Notes: a model not told the origin generated them from the letters alone. A stretch of 64,000 nt of DNA from Pseudevernia furfuracea (GCA_022315425.1 JAIUPT010000031.1:558001-622000); one strand, 5' to 3'; positions 11,501 through 23,347 are shown, counted from the first letter of the stretch. Translations and numbers: made by a program.

Positions 11501-13208
11501 CTGAGCCGTCGTCAAGCTCAATAAACGGCGATGCTGTAGCCACTTCTTCTCCTGCAAAGCCAAAGACCCCTTCGAAGGAGGCCACCAAATCGGAACGTGC
11601 CCCAACAGAAGACGGACAGGTTGCCCCCAACACTGCTGAAAAGGTCGACAAGAAGAAGAGCAAGCGAAGTAGCGCTGTCGAGCCTGTTATTCGCCCTGCG
11701 GCTCCAACCCCCGCGCCCGAGTCTCATGCCACTGCCGCCCAGCGAGCATCAACTCCCACGCCTCAAGTTGCTCCAGGTGTTACGAAAGAGACGGCCCGGC
11801 CTTCTGTGCTGAAGGATGTCTCACGGGAAGCGCCTGAAACCGCCCCCGCCTCCACTGGAGATAGCTCGACACGCCCGATGGCAAATGGGGATTCAATCAG
11901 CCTGGGCATATCGGGTGATTTCCTCGACAAGGAGCTCAAGAAGATCGAGTTGGGAGTCTCCAACGAGTTCAACAAAGTCTTTCGGCGGGAGCTTGAGACC
12001 CTGTATCGACGCTTCGCGGAAGACAAGCGTGTCCAAGACGCTGCGGGAGCAGCCAAGCAAGATGCGATGCTTCGTCTGGTATCAAGTACTCTGAGTGACA
12101 ATGTGGAGAAGTCGCTATCTCGAATCATTCAGAAGGGCATTCAGGACTCTGTCGTCCCCTCCGTTGCGGATGTCACCTCCGCTACCCTGAATGAAGTTCT
12201 CTCCGCCGTCGTAGCGAAGCATGTCAACGAAGCCATGCCAGGTGCGATGAAGTCTGCCCTACCAGAAGCCATTGGCCGAACTATGCAGAATCCCAATCTC
12301 CTTCGTCCAATCTCAGAGCACATTACAAAGACGCTGAATGGCCATGTGGAACGTGAGTTCACGAAGACTTTACACAATACCATCATACCTACCTTTACAA
12401 ACCTTGCCGTTACTGTTTCGCAGAATGTCAGTGGAGATACAGAACGCCGTGTGCGTGAGCAGCTACAACAAGCGGAATTGCAACACCGCGATGACAGTGT
12501 CAAGATTGATCAGCTCACAGACCTGGTCCGTGGGCTTTCTGAAACCGTGCATACAATGGCAGCTGCACAGTCGGACTTTCAACTTGAGATTCTCAAGCTT
12601 CAACAAAAGGCTGCCCAAGAAGGACAAAATCTGGCCCGTCGCCCTTCGCCAACTCCTAGTGAATCCGCATCCATGCACATGTCACCTGAACAGGAAGAGC
12701 TGGAGGCAATCGCAACATCAATGCAGGAGGGCCATTTTGAAGAGGCTACGTTTATGGTACGTGACGAGATTTCTCCAATGTATCAAAAACAAAACTGACC
12801 TTCGCAGTGGCTTAAATCGAACCAACAAGTAGAATTGTTTGACAATCTGTTTGTACGCTGGAATCCAGGCTATCTCGGACAAGCCTCACCGTTGGTCATA
12901 CTTTCCGTTGGAGCTGCCGTAACTGCTTCGCTAGCGACAAACGTCATGGAGCGCTTGTCTTGGCTTGAGACTGTTTTCCAATCGGTCAACCCAAGAGTGA
13001 GTTCTCTTCAGCATTCTTTGTGCGCCTAGTTAACAATGTATAGGACCCAGAAGTACGTGAGGTTGCCGGCAGAATCCTCGAAATACTAAGCCAACGTCTC
13101 GAAGGAGAGTACATGCGCATCGCTGAGGAGGAACCTCAGAATCCCGCTCTGCGCAAGATTCCCGGTTTGGCAAGGCAGGCACGTGAGCTCAAATCTTACA
13201 CTCAATGA
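8542..13208 (+). CDS. EDC4: Enhancer of mRNA decapping 4 (Ge-1/EDC4-like) scaffold
   Basis: Large cytoplasmic scaffold expected in P-bodies with Dcp1-Dcp2. Exons 8542-12756, 12808-12996 and 13044-13208 give 1522 aa; introns are 51 and 47 bp, both phase 0. Layout: Ser/Pro/Gln-rich disordered N-terminus (1-380); Glu/Lys-rich coiled segment (about 390-470); a WD40-like region (about 490-960) with words such as KLRIWDIRE and HTLQLWDL; a second Ser/Pro/Ala-rich linker; then a helical C-terminal part with ISGDFLDKELKKIELGVSNE and a long amphipathic repeat. The two small 3' exons encode the conserved all-alpha Ge-1 tail (FDNLFVRWNPGYL, PLVILSVGAAVTASL, ERLSWLETVF), ending KIPGLARQARELKSYTQ. Without those exons the frame would stop in intron 1. 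Identity rests on the tail plus the overall architecture. Confidence 0.9.
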
Positions 13209-13829
13209 ATGCTGGGCAACGTTCCATAACCACACATCAAGAAGACTGGCTAGACTCGGGAACCCGGCTGAAGTCAACTGCAATGACCATATTGCCAAAT
13301 CTCGGAGACGTGGATTACAACAACTAAATACTTCAAGATCAGTGGAGCTGCTGCTTAAACGTTCAATCAAAATCAGCATTGAGCTTTGTTGAGACGACAC
13401 CAATCTTCAACGCATTGCAGATATCTTCACTTCTTTATACATGCCTGAAGTGACAATCGGTGAATCATCTTCGTCACAGATGGATATTCAAGCAGACCCG
13501 CTCTAGTGAAGGTCAACATTTCTTTTCATTGGACCGAGATACTTAAATTGGTGGATCAAGCTCATGATCTTTGCATTCAGAATGAAGCTTCTACATCAGG
13601 TTTCTTGCATAGGTGGAGCGGCAAACTCAACAAGTGATTCTAACGAGGGTTCATTTATCGCTTCGAGGCGTCCCGGTATTCGGACCAGATTGCTCTCATG
13701 GCGCTCTTATACCTAGAACCCCTCATAGATACGCAATTCAATTTGCATCTTCCATTTTCTTTCATTGCATTGACTATTCCACGCCAGGAAACTCCGATAT
13801 ATACATTCATGAATGACCCTCGGTGACCT
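13209..13829. other. Convergent 3' intergenic region
   Basis: About 620 bp between the 3' ends of EDC4 (+) and the complex I subunit (-). No open frame with coding character. It should hold both 3' UTRs. Confidence 0.5.
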
Positions 13830-14575
13830 CTACTCTGGTTCACGGTAGCTCGAGATGTTATGTGAGAATAACTGCCTATTCCGCAAGTGCACGGGAGTCT
13901 CGTTATCCGGCGCTCCAGGTATCTTCTTCTCGAGTTTCTGGGCGAAAAACTTGATTAGCGCTTTTCATATGTAAGGTAGCAAGAGCCTTACCAGCTTGTC
14001 GAATACACACGCATTGAGCAGCTGTTCCGGTCTCCTACAATGCCATAGCTGTTGATTGTTATTGTCTAAACACTTCCAGTGTTTCCGGAACTCCTCGAGG
14101 CAGTTATTGTTGATGTCATCCAGCCTGCCCATTACGCAGATTAGCCCAGCTCCTATGCACATCCTGTCCCTCCCAAACTTCCCACCCTGCCCATGCACCC
14201 ATGCTTCGTCCCTCTCTCCTCAATACCCGTAACATGTGTAAGAGGGGAACTCACACACTAGCAGCACACCTCGTAACCTTCCTCCCCTCCTTCATACACT
14301 CCACCTCCCCCTTCCCATGCGCCTCCGTCTTGCACTTCATGTAGTCATCATTGTAGGCACCGCATCTCGCTCCAATGAAGAATGCCGCACTGAGTAAAGG
14401 GGCGGAAGAGGCGCCGATTTCAGGAACTTTGGGTACGGAATCGGGCAGGGGCGTGGTGTCGAGGAGGACTGTTTGATTGAACCTGTAGGCCGCGGGATTA
14501 GTTGTCTTGTAGTCGAGGGAGAACAATGCGAGGCTGGAAGGCACGGGTGAATTACCTGGGTTGGCGGGCGGACAT
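13830..14575 (-). CDS. NDUFA8: NADH:ubiquinone oxidoreductase 20.8-kDa subunit (NDUFA8 type)
   Basis: Accessory subunit of mitochondrial complex I, on the intermembrane-space side and oxidised by the Mia40 route in this family. Four exons (14556-14575, 14255-14482, 13992-14124, 13830-13937) give 162 aa. The first coding exon is only 20 nt (MSARQP plus two bases) and joins to RFNQTVLLDTTPLPDS. Four CX9C motifs are visible after splicing: CGAYNDDYMKC, CMKEGRKVTRC, CLEEFRKHWKC and CRRPEQLLNAC. The last exon gives KLEKKIPGAPDNETPVHLR, matching the family C-terminus. Slightly shorter than the Neurospora protein as I recall it. Shares a GC-rich divergent promoter with NUP57. Confidence 0.96.
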
Positions 14576-14985
14576 TTTGGAGGGTGTGCTTTCAATTGAC
14601 CAAGCTTAAGAAAGGGTCGTGGATTGAATTCAAATGGAGCTCGATAGATTGGGCATTTGTGATTGGCTGCGCGCGGGAAACATAGAAACGCGCGCTTAAA
14701 GTGGAACTATAACCGCCTCGAATTTCGATTTTCGAAAACAATGAGGAAAGTCAGAGCCACAACATTCCGAGGTAGACAACACCTTCATTACTACCGCTAT
14801 CGCTATTCCTGTGCCGAAGCTCCTACCGCCTCCAGAGACTTGCAATCTCTGCGCGCGTATTGGTTCGAATTTGCCTTTCAACTTCTCTGTTAGCTGAGCG
14901 CGCCCCTTGTCTTCGAGTCTTCTGTCGCCATCTTTCCTGCGCTCTTCTCAGCGCGACGCGCGAGATCCGCTAGACGTTGTCACCG
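14576..14985. promoter_or_regulatory. Bidirectional promoter, NDUFA8 / NUP57
   Basis: 410 bp between divergent start codons. It contains at least five GCGCGC-type words (near 14669, 14690, 14850, 14899 and 14952), far more than neighbouring intergenic sequence. These could be sites for a cell-cycle type (ACGCG core) factor; that is an inference. Confidence 0.6.
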
Positions 14986-16548
14986 ATGTCTTCCATATTC
15001 GGCCAACCCACGAGCTCGCTCTTCGGCAACAATAACAACAATCAACAGCAGCAGAACACTACCAAGCCGAGTCTCTTCGGATCGCTCAACACGAGTACTA
15101 CTTCTCAGCCACAGCAAGGGGGAGGACTGTTTAGCTCTACCACGACTTCTCAGCCTCAGCAAGGAGGAGGGCTATTTGGCTCTACTACGACTTCTCAGCC
15201 ACAGCAAGGAGGAGGATTGTTTGGCTCTACGGTAACCTCTCAGCCACAGCAGGGAGGAGGAATTTTCGGTTCTCTAAACACGAGTGCCCCAGTTTCTCAG
15301 GAGCAGCAGGGGGGTGGATTATTTGGTCGCATCACAGCGCCCCCGCAGATCGGTGGAGGACTATTTGGATCTACGCAGCCTCAACAGCAGGGTGGGCTTT
15401 TCGGATCTACCCAGCAGCCGCAGCAACAGCAGGGTGGTGGTCTATTTCAAAGCCAGCAGCAGCAGCCTCAGCAGGGAGGTGGTCTCTTCGGCGGCTTAGG
15501 CGCGACTACAAACCAGCAGCCACAACAGCAGAACCAACAGCAGCAGGGAAGCAGTTTGTTCGGAAATGTGGGTCAGCCTGCACCACCGCAACAACAGAAT
15601 CAGCAGCCAGGAAGTGTGTTCGTGCAAAGCCAAGGATCCATTTTCCAAAATGAGAATGCTCCACGTAAGCTTGGTTTGCACCCCTCAATCATTATGTACA
15701 CGCTAAAGCAGTTTTGAAAAGGACAAAAGCCTATACTTGCACAAATCGATCTAGCTTACTCGAAATGGAATCCTCAAAATCCTGCTACACCTTTCCAAAC
15801 ATATCTCTACAACACCGTCCCACCAGAGCAGGCACCTTTCTACGGTCCCACAGCGCAAGACGATGAAGCAAAATGGGAAGAAGCGCTAAACAAGAAACCT
15901 AGTCCCGGGGCTATCCCAGTCTTGGTCAAAGGGTTTCGGGAGATTGGAATGCGGATGAATATGCAACTTCAGGCTTTGCATACTCTTGGTGGTAGACTAC
16001 ATGAGATCAACAGTGGTCTAAGTAGGCTACTGCAAAGACACGAGTTGAGCATCTCCGTTCGGGCGGCAGAGTGTCGGAGAAAGCATCTCAGGTTGAGTCA
16101 TCAATGTCTATCGTTGGCGGCTAAGACGCAAGTGTTGAGAAATAGAGGATATGTTATGGACGGTCCGGAAGAGGAATTGAGGAACAAGCTCTTGCTTCTG
16201 GAGAGGAGTATTCTTGATCCCGCGTTAAACGGTAGAAGCGAAGAGATATGGGCAAGGATGGTGAGCGTGAGAGAACGAGGAAGACTGCTGCAGCGCGAAT
16301 TTGGGAAGGCTGGAAGGGGTCTTTTACAGGAACAGGGGCTGGTGGTTGATGAGGAGGTAATGAGGAGGGTGAAGAAGGTATGCAGTACGCTCCATCTCGC
16401 AAAAAGTCTTGGCTAATTTTTATAGATCCTGGAAGATTACAGCTCACAACTAGAAGGTCTTACAAAGGAGTTAGCGCAACTTCACAAAGACTGGGCGGAG
16501 TGGGAGCAGTCGAAATCTCTTGTGATCACAGATGGCGTGAGGAGATAG
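14986..16548 (+). CDS. NUP57: Nucleoporin Nup57/Nup54 (FG nucleoporin)
   Basis: Central-channel FG nucleoporin, partner of Nsp1/Nup62 and Nup49/Nup58. Exons 14986-15664, 15722-16377 and 16426-16548 give 485 aa. The N-terminal 225 residues are about a dozen GLFG/SLFG units in Gln-rich linkers, partly as near-identical DNA repeats (15090-15260). The second part is the Nup54 alpha-helical domain: QIDLAYSKWNPQNPATPFQ, YLYNTVPPEQAP, then EEALNKKPSPGAIPVLVKG, followed by coiled coil. Intron 1 is 57 bp and a multiple of three; its AAAAG acceptor is unusual, but the two nearer AG dinucleotides sit too close to the CTAAA branch site and the spliced joint (NAPRQKPILAQIDLAYSK) reads well. The last exon gives ILEDYSSQLEGLTKELAQ and ends VRR. 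Confidence 0.93.
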
Positions 16549-16716
16549 CACAACATGGCTTGAATTTTGGTTGTAAGTATGGTGTTACATTAATTGTAAT
16601 CGGAGCAGATATACTCTTGAGATATTCGAGGACGCGAACCATGAGAATAAAATTTGGATCTGCCATAATCTCCCTTCAGGTGTCATTGAAAGTGACGATC
16701 TCCTCAACCCCTGTTG

Positions 16717-17399
16717 TTAATCCGTCCTCAATCGGGGAGTACCTAAGCTATCCCCACCTAGCAAAGGTGGTCTAGAAAGCTTGCCCACAATGGACCCTAC
16801 CCTAACATACCGTATATGAACATCTGCGGACATCTCCAGACAGATGCCTCTTTCAAACCGGCAGTACCTCACCAGATCAACCGCCTGATCAAGTTCGCTC
16901 CACGTTAGGGCGCCATGTCCACTCTGCAAATCGTTCGCATAGAGTACCAAGTCAGCTTTGCAACGCCAAAAACGGCCGGGCAATAGGTTTTGGATTCGAT
17001 CGGAGCCATGGCCTGCGCTGAGCTGGACTTGAATGTGACGTTGGGCGGAGACGACGAGGAGGGCGCCTATGGCGGACCTGGAGAGCGAGGCGCCCAGGCT
17101 GTAGTTCAGGGACATGGGCGTGTCAGGGAACTTGCATGTGTATCGGGGTGCGTTGCTATAGTGGATGGGGGGTGAGTCGGGAGAGGAAGATGTTAGGAAT
17201 CTTACTTACGCGAGGGTCGGGAGTTTTGGACTTTTTGCTTGTGGAAATTTCGGGTTCGGTGGCGAAAGAGCATCCCTTGGAGGTATTGAGACGGACAATT
17301 CTCTCCAAGGAAAGTGCTGTTGGAGAGGATGGAAGCTTGAGCGGAAAAGACGATAGCGATCAGGGAGAGACAAATTGTCGGTATGAGCTGCAAATGCAT
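16717..17399 (-). CDS. Putative secreted cysteine-containing protein, function unknown
   Basis: Not recognised. Exons 17206-17399 and 16717-17155 give 210 aa. The N-terminus MHLQLIPTICLSLIAIVFSA looks like a signal peptide; an ATG 24 bp upstream is in frame. The mature part has five or more Cys (ENC, YTC, WRC, RYC, GIC) and ends RPPLLGGDSLGTPRLRTD. The donor is ambiguous: the overlapping sequence CGTAAGTAAG offers two GT sites 4 nt apart, and each joins a different upstream frame to the same exon 2 frame. I chose the second donor because it keeps the signal peptide; the first would give an N-terminus starting MEFCLSFQELHH. Lies close to the NUP57 3' end (168 bp). Exon 2 is more secure than exon 1. 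Confidence 0.5.
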
Positions 17400-17728
17400 A
17401 TGGCGCAAGGTTGAGAACAACATGATGCAGTTCTTGAAAGCTCAAACAGAATTCCATCGTCGCTTCGGAGATCGCTCCGCGTCGTTCATTAAAATGCTGA
17501 GAATTGGCTGGAGAACGACATATGCGAAAAAGATGAAGCGATGGGCTGATATTCGGCGCAGATTCGGGTGTCTCATGCGTGATTGATGTCACGAGAATCC
17601 ACACAGCTTTGGTTTTTGCCCTATCGTACAGCCTCGTTCTTCAAAACGCCGTCTATATGCAATGTTTCCGCCATTTTGCGCGTAGGCCTGATGCTTTGAT
17701 ATCCACCATGCGCGCAACGCCCCCTCCT

Positions 17729-18099
17729 CTACACGAGTTTCTTCACGTAGTCGATGACAAAGGGCGCTGTATGACGCGAGGATATGATCAGCCATTGGGT
17801 CTTGCAAACTCCAAATAATCCCCAGGGGACGGCATAGACTACTGGGACTTACAGAGATACAGCAATATGCTCGCCGCGGCGAATTGCTTAACGGTCTGGA
17901 GTGCTTCATCTTCAGCTGCCTGTATTGGATACATTAGTTATACTGTCGCCCAGTCCTTTTTTCGCAAGCCTGTTGTATTTGCAGTACTGCGATCTTGGAG
18001 CGTACCTTCAGCTCGGCTTTTGATGGCGGTGCTTGAGCTGGGGATGGGTCAGTGAGCAGTGGTTAAGGGGAAACTGGACTACTTACGACCTCCGAACAT
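17729..18099 (-). CDS. TOM5: Tom5, small subunit of the mitochondrial TOM complex
   Basis: Tail-anchored subunit of the mitochondrial outer-membrane translocase, which passes precursors to Tom40. The gene is only 49 codons split over four exons: 18087-18099, 18006-18037, 17853-17919 and 17729-17766, with introns of 49, 86 and 86 bp, all GT-AG with closing phases. The assembled protein starts MFGGPQAPPSKAELKAAEDE, continues with TVKQFAAASILLYLSPFVID (the single transmembrane helix) and ends YVKKLV. The MFGG start, the Glu-rich cytosolic segment and the LYLSPF...YVKKL end match fungal Tom5 as I know it. It leaves no ORF long enough for routine detection. Confidence 0.93.
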
Positions 18100-18716
18100 G
18101 TTGAAGGATTTTTTCCTTGTGAAAGTGAAGAAATTGTCCTAGGTCTAGAGTAGCGCAGGATTGAAATTCACGCCAAGATCTCGGTCACGTGTCTAAAGAT
18201 GCCTGGACAAGAATCGGGGGGTTAGCCAGCAAATCTCGCAGCCGATGGAATATCAGCACGCCTCGAGATTAGTGGGAAGCTGGAAGGTGCCCTGCTGTTC
18301 TACATGTCTGGGAATTCAAGCCCAAGGTGGTGAAGGTCTTGCGCACGACATTGTACATTGGCCTACCGGAGACACAAATGGTCCAAGATAAGGGCAGCGG
18401 GCGACAAGACATAACATACTAGACTTACATCGCCTACCTGAGAAGGCTTCAATGCGCGTCACCGGCATTCGTAATACCATGTCTCTTCAACCGTCTTGAT
18501 TTTTTAACCTCTTATGAATACGAAACTACTATCAGCTCAAATGCTCAAGTCTGCAGGTTAAGCGGCGTAACTTGCACCACGTCCTTCACGGTGAACATGT
18601 CCTTCCATCTGCAAATTGCGCCATGAATAAGAAAATCAATTGGAAGCCTGGTGTTAGGAGACTACGGTACGTGCTCGGAATGGTATGCAAAATGTATCTT
18701 GCTTCCTTCAACAATT
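18100..18716. other. Intergenic region upstream of TOM5
   Basis: About 620 bp between the TOM5 start and the stop of the GTPase gene; both genes read leftwards. A CACGTG E-box (18186-18191) lies 87 bp upstream of the TOM5 ATG and may be a bHLH (Cbf1-type) site. No gene seen. Confidence 0.5.
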
Positions 18717-21700
18717 TCACTCCGAATCCGCCATAGCAGTTGCCAGCTCAGTTGCCAGAGGTCCGTTGATCTTGGCTTGTGCGTGGTCGACGAATTGTCG
18801 GATCTGAGAGCGTAAGAGATCTCGCTTTGGATCCGGTATCTCTTCCACAGTGAACGTCGAATTGAAATCATCAAGGACCATGTTGAAGACCCCCTGCACG
18901 CCGCTCAAGAACCCCGGCTGTCGTCTGTCAATCTCCTCCTCAATTGACTTCTTGATTCCTGGATAGAAGCTAGCGAAGGGCTCTCCTTTCGACATTGCGT
19001 CCTTCAGTAAGGTGCATCTTTGCGTATGCTTGTTCTTGCCTGTATCCTCTGCTCAGCACGAACCCACTCTTTAATATATGGCTGGCTTTACCTGTCACAT
19101 TTGCACACTTTTCGTATAGTGGGGACATTGCCTGTAGAAGGAAGCTATCTGGGTCCTCATCGTCCATAGTGATGTTTAGTTTGGTTTCCCTGTCGTCATT
19201 AGAACATCGCATGAGGAAATGATCGAGGCTATATACCTGCTGATGGCATTCACATTTTCGGAAAATTTGTCAAGGCGTTTACGCAACAAAGTCTTCTTGG
19301 AAGCAAGTGAGGACAAGAAAGGAGCCATTGGCTCCATAGAGATGCCCTCTTGAACTGTACCGCGGGTCAATTTAAATTCGGCAAATGATGTATGGTGGGG
19401 ATGGAGCATTTTACCAGCTAGATCCTCGCCGATACCATCCACCAATCCGACGAGGGCCTTGAAGCAGTTCTCCTTAGCGATAGCAACCCCGTCATCGAAC
19501 AGTTGCCAGGCTTTTGTCAGATCTTTCGTCACTGGAGCCAGGATCTCTGCGTTCCAACTAACATATAGTCGGGCTTTGGTCTTGTGTGCTCCATCATTTC
19601 GGCACCATGCTGCAAAGGTCGAGCCATGCCACTACACTCGGTCAGCACTATCTAGTTCCAATATGCAACAACAAATTCTTACCTCTTCAGTCCATTTCTC
19701 GAACAATCGAACACTGTTCTCTACCCACGCTTCCTGGCAACCTTCTAGTCTGCGTCAGTGTTCTGTGCAATTATTATTGTTGCGGGAGAACGCACCACAC
19801 TTCTGTAGAATGCAGCATTCCAATTCCGACTTCAATTCTGCAACATACTTGACAATTTCAGCTCCCACGGCCTATGCGACTGTATGTCAGTTAGATGTGC
19901 AACAGACGGTATGCATTCTTACCGCGCGTGGCTTCGCCACCAATTCTTGAAGCTCTATTCGCCGTTTGATCGTAGACTGTTGGCTCCAGTTTTTTAGTGA
20001 GCCAACTAGGTCTTCCACAGTACCATGGCAGTAGTGTTTCAAGGCATCGAGCCGGCTTCTCGCTGGCAGCCTGGACAATTGGCAACGCACAAGAGGTATG
20101 CCTGTCGCTGCAACGGAGATTGGAATTTCCTCGGACAGATCATAACCCTCCTTGTGCTTGATGTAGTCCGAATTGGATACCGCGAAGACAATGAGCTGGG
20201 CAGAACTCTGCGTGATGTTTTTGTATTTCTGACGCATGATCGTGGCGACCTTCTGATTTCTCATCAGGATGAGTCCTTCCCGCAATCTAAAACCCTATTA
20301 GCTAGGCTCGAAGCCCACGATAGAGATTCCATACAAGGCGGAGTAGATCTTCTTGTTGAGTCTACGATACTGTTAGTACTCTCCGTCAGGAGTATGTGGT
20401 GGACTAACTCTAGATCTCCGATCTTCTGGGTGAGAGTTTGCTTTGCTTTCCCTTTGGCCTGCTTCTTCAAGCTCGTCAAATGACTCTTTTCCTCACATAT
20501 GTGGTCATACGCTGCTAGTAATCTCTCATGCTCTTCGGTAGCCTGTGGAGTGGCATCAAGATCGGAAGGCTTCTGTTTTGCAGAAATATCCTAGCTAGTC
20601 AGTCGAGTCATGGTTAATGGTTATAGAAGCACCTAACTTACATCAGTTTTTGAACACAGCAGCGCTCTGTGAATTCCAAATAGCCTGTGTATCTCGCCAA
20701 GTCGTCTTTGGACCAAATTATCTGTTTGTATGCGGGCAATGGGCGCAACCAACAACCCAAAGTGGCAACATCGCATGCATCTGGTCGTAATCGTTGTTCT
20801 GATTTTGTTGGTATCTGAAAGACCTTGACATGAGACGTTTAGCTTCTGCTTTACATTCTGGAGACCATTTCCCAATCACCTGGAAGATCTGCGATTATCA
20901 GGCCACGCTTCAGTAACGGCGAATGCAAGAACACCCTTGGTCATCTTAGCTTGGTTCATGGTTACCAGGCACCCAAGACCCTACCTGACTACGTGGACCA
21001 GCGGCCACAGCGAAGGAATATAGCAGTCATTTTCGTCGACCAAGTGTTTGCATGACTTTACAAATTGCTCAATTCCGCTTGCGAGCTCCTCAGGGGCGTA
21101 GGCACTTCGACGTACGATGCCACCTTCAGCACCACATTTTGAGATGGAATCCTGAACCCAGCCAAAAAGCTTTTCCAGCATATTTGGATCGGATGGCGAT
21201 TGTGCCTGCTCTAGGAACTCTTTCGTACGCTGCTCGTTGCTGAACGCTTCTCGGTTCGCAAACAAAGCTTGGAATGTTTCTAAAGCCGTTGAGACATGGG
21301 CGTTCAATTCGTCTATAGCTTCCTGGTCCATGGTTTCAACGGATCCATGCACGTAACCGTAATACGAACCAAGATGAGTTTTCAACATGCGCTGCACGGA
21401 GTGTGATTCAAACAAGGCGATCTCCGCCATGAATGGTGCCTTCTGGGACGGCTGCGCTTGGTGGTACTCAGTGATCACATTGGTACAAGCTTCGCCATTC
21501 GCGCCCGAAAGAGCGATATCGGGCGTGTCTAGAAGGGAGTTGATGAGTGAGCTTTTTCCGACCCCACTATCGCCCATCAGGCCAACTTTTCTGGGTTTTG
21601 GATACTCGAGATTCTGGCCGTTTGATGCCTTTTCGAGTAGCTGCAAAACCCGAGTATCTCTGTAATCCGCGTTCTTGAGAACGAGAGTCGCGTCTTCCAT

Positions 21701-22057
21701 CAATTCCGAGCAGTATCTCTCCGCTTTGACGAATGAAGGATGGTACGCCGGAAGCTTTGGGAGTGATTCGCTCATTGGGTTGTAGTTCGTATCGGCTCCG
21801 TCTTTAATGGCTTCAACCCTATCTCGGAACTCCTCAACAAAGTCGAAATCGTCGTCACTGTTGTCAGTACACGCCTCATTCTGGGTTCGAATGTCGTCTT
21901 TGCATTCGGGCCTTCCTGTGCTCTCATGGCCTACAATGTGTGCTCGAATGAGGTCTGTGTGTTCAGGAGTTGCTGTACCCTGATGGCTCGGGCTAGACAT
22001 TGCCTCATGCTTGAGAATGGGGCTCGTGTCATCCTGGTGAGTCTGGTATGAAGACAT
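18717..22057 (-). CDS. SLIP-GC-like dynamin-superfamily GTPase
   Basis: Large GTPase related to vertebrate nuclear GTPase SLIP-GC (NUGGC); widespread but uncharacterised in filamentous fungi. Twelve exons: 20985-22057, 20880-20935, 20642-20823, 20409-20590, 20335-20361, 19923-20286, 19796-19871, 19683-19744, 19415-19631, 19237-19354, 19092-19189, 18717-19039. They total 925 aa with every phase closing and introns of 44-60 bp. G1 is GDSGVGKSS (about residues 161-169). G3 is DLPGLSDTN (DLPG at 374-377), created only by splicing exon 2 to exon 3. G4 is SKTD (434-437). About 200 residues separate G1 and G3, as in SLIP-GC. After the G domain comes a Glu/Lys-rich helical region (QAKGKAKQTLTQKIGD), then a long alpha-helical C-terminus ending KINGPLATELATAMADSE. 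No transmembrane segment seen. The acidic N-terminus (1-115) looks disordered. Family assignment is good; function is unknown. Confidence 0.88.
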
Positions 22058-23347
22058 GGTAGGTAGACCTTATTTGAATGAAGCTAGGTAAGGACAAAGA
22101 GTCAGATTGAGAATTGGATGGGAATGAGAAGAGGAATCATTCGTGACCAGAAAATCTGAATGGGTGACAAGTGAGGTCTTGGGACCCGCTTATCTGCTTT
22201 GGTATGCGATGTTCGGTGTTTCATCAAGCTGAAATAACTTGTGGACCGGACTGCAGTAAGTGAGACTTGACAAAAGTAGGAAGAGATGCTTGCGGGTCTG
22301 TGAGAAAGCTTGAGACTTTGACACTTACGTCGGAATAACCGTTTCAAAGGGTACACTGAGGTAATGAGAAAGCCAAGGGGAAGCTCATATCATCGGCCGA
22401 AACATGTCTTAGATAGTAAAAGACTGAGGACAGAGCACGCCTGTCGGATACCGAAAGATAATCGCTGGCTATTGTGAAAATTGCAAAGGCTGATGTAGTA
22501 GTAAAGTAATCAAAAAGTTTGGGCACTTGGTTTGCAAAGTAGCAGTCTTATCTGAAGAATGATGAAAAGTTTGATGAAATGTCAAGGATTCCAAAGAAAG
22601 ATAAGGCGAGGGAGTGTGTGAAGGTGTCTCTGCTCCAAACTCATCGTTCTCAGAGGTTCAGGCACTTTGATGGAGTTTTCGATCATTTCCGTAGGCTTCC
22701 AGGATACTGAGGCAAACGAAGTAGCGGGAATCTACTCGTAGTCAACTTAGCTAGCTCTGAAATTCTATGTTAATAAACTGCTAGGGATTGGTTGCATATC
22801 AGATTGGGACTTGGGACTTGGGACTTGGGACTTCCGTATGCTACCCACTCTATCACTGGGGAATTGCCAGTCGAGCCAGTGCATAAAGTAAAGTAAAGTA
22901 TCCGTGATATCTCAATTTTTTTGCGCTTGTCGGCTTAACTTCGGCGAGCCGTTGGATACCACGATACTTAGAGTACCCCCATGCGCCTCCCGCCAAAGGA
23001 TTCTCAGTTCTCACTCACCATGACACTCACTCACTATCTAGTATTTTAGGCCAATCCAAATTTCCTGTCAATTTTGAGCGACCGCTGTCCCTTCAATCGA
23101 TAAAAAAGATCATACCCCCCAGCAATGTTCTGTTTAAGGGCTTGGATACCTCTGTTATTCCTGCCAACTAATGCGAGCCCCGTGTTAGTATTTCCTCTAC
23201 GCCCCCATCCAAAGGGGGCTTCCCAAAATGGCATACTAAAGTCCTGCTGTAGATTTGTTGTGACCTTCTTCGTCCTCACCTACCTTCTAAACCGACCATG
23301 CATCTGTGGGTTCAATCCTGTGCCTGATAACAGGGTCCATAGAGCTG
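22058..23347. other. Intergenic region upstream of the GTPase gene
   Basis: About 1.3 kb without a supported gene. It includes a short tandem repeat (22804-22831) and a small AAAGT repeat near 22886-22899. It should hold the promoter of the leftward GTPase gene. Confidence 0.45.
22804..22831. repeat. Four tandem copies of a 7-mer
   Basis: Four perfect copies of TTGGGAC in a row in intergenic DNA. Too short to infer a function. Confidence 0.85.
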
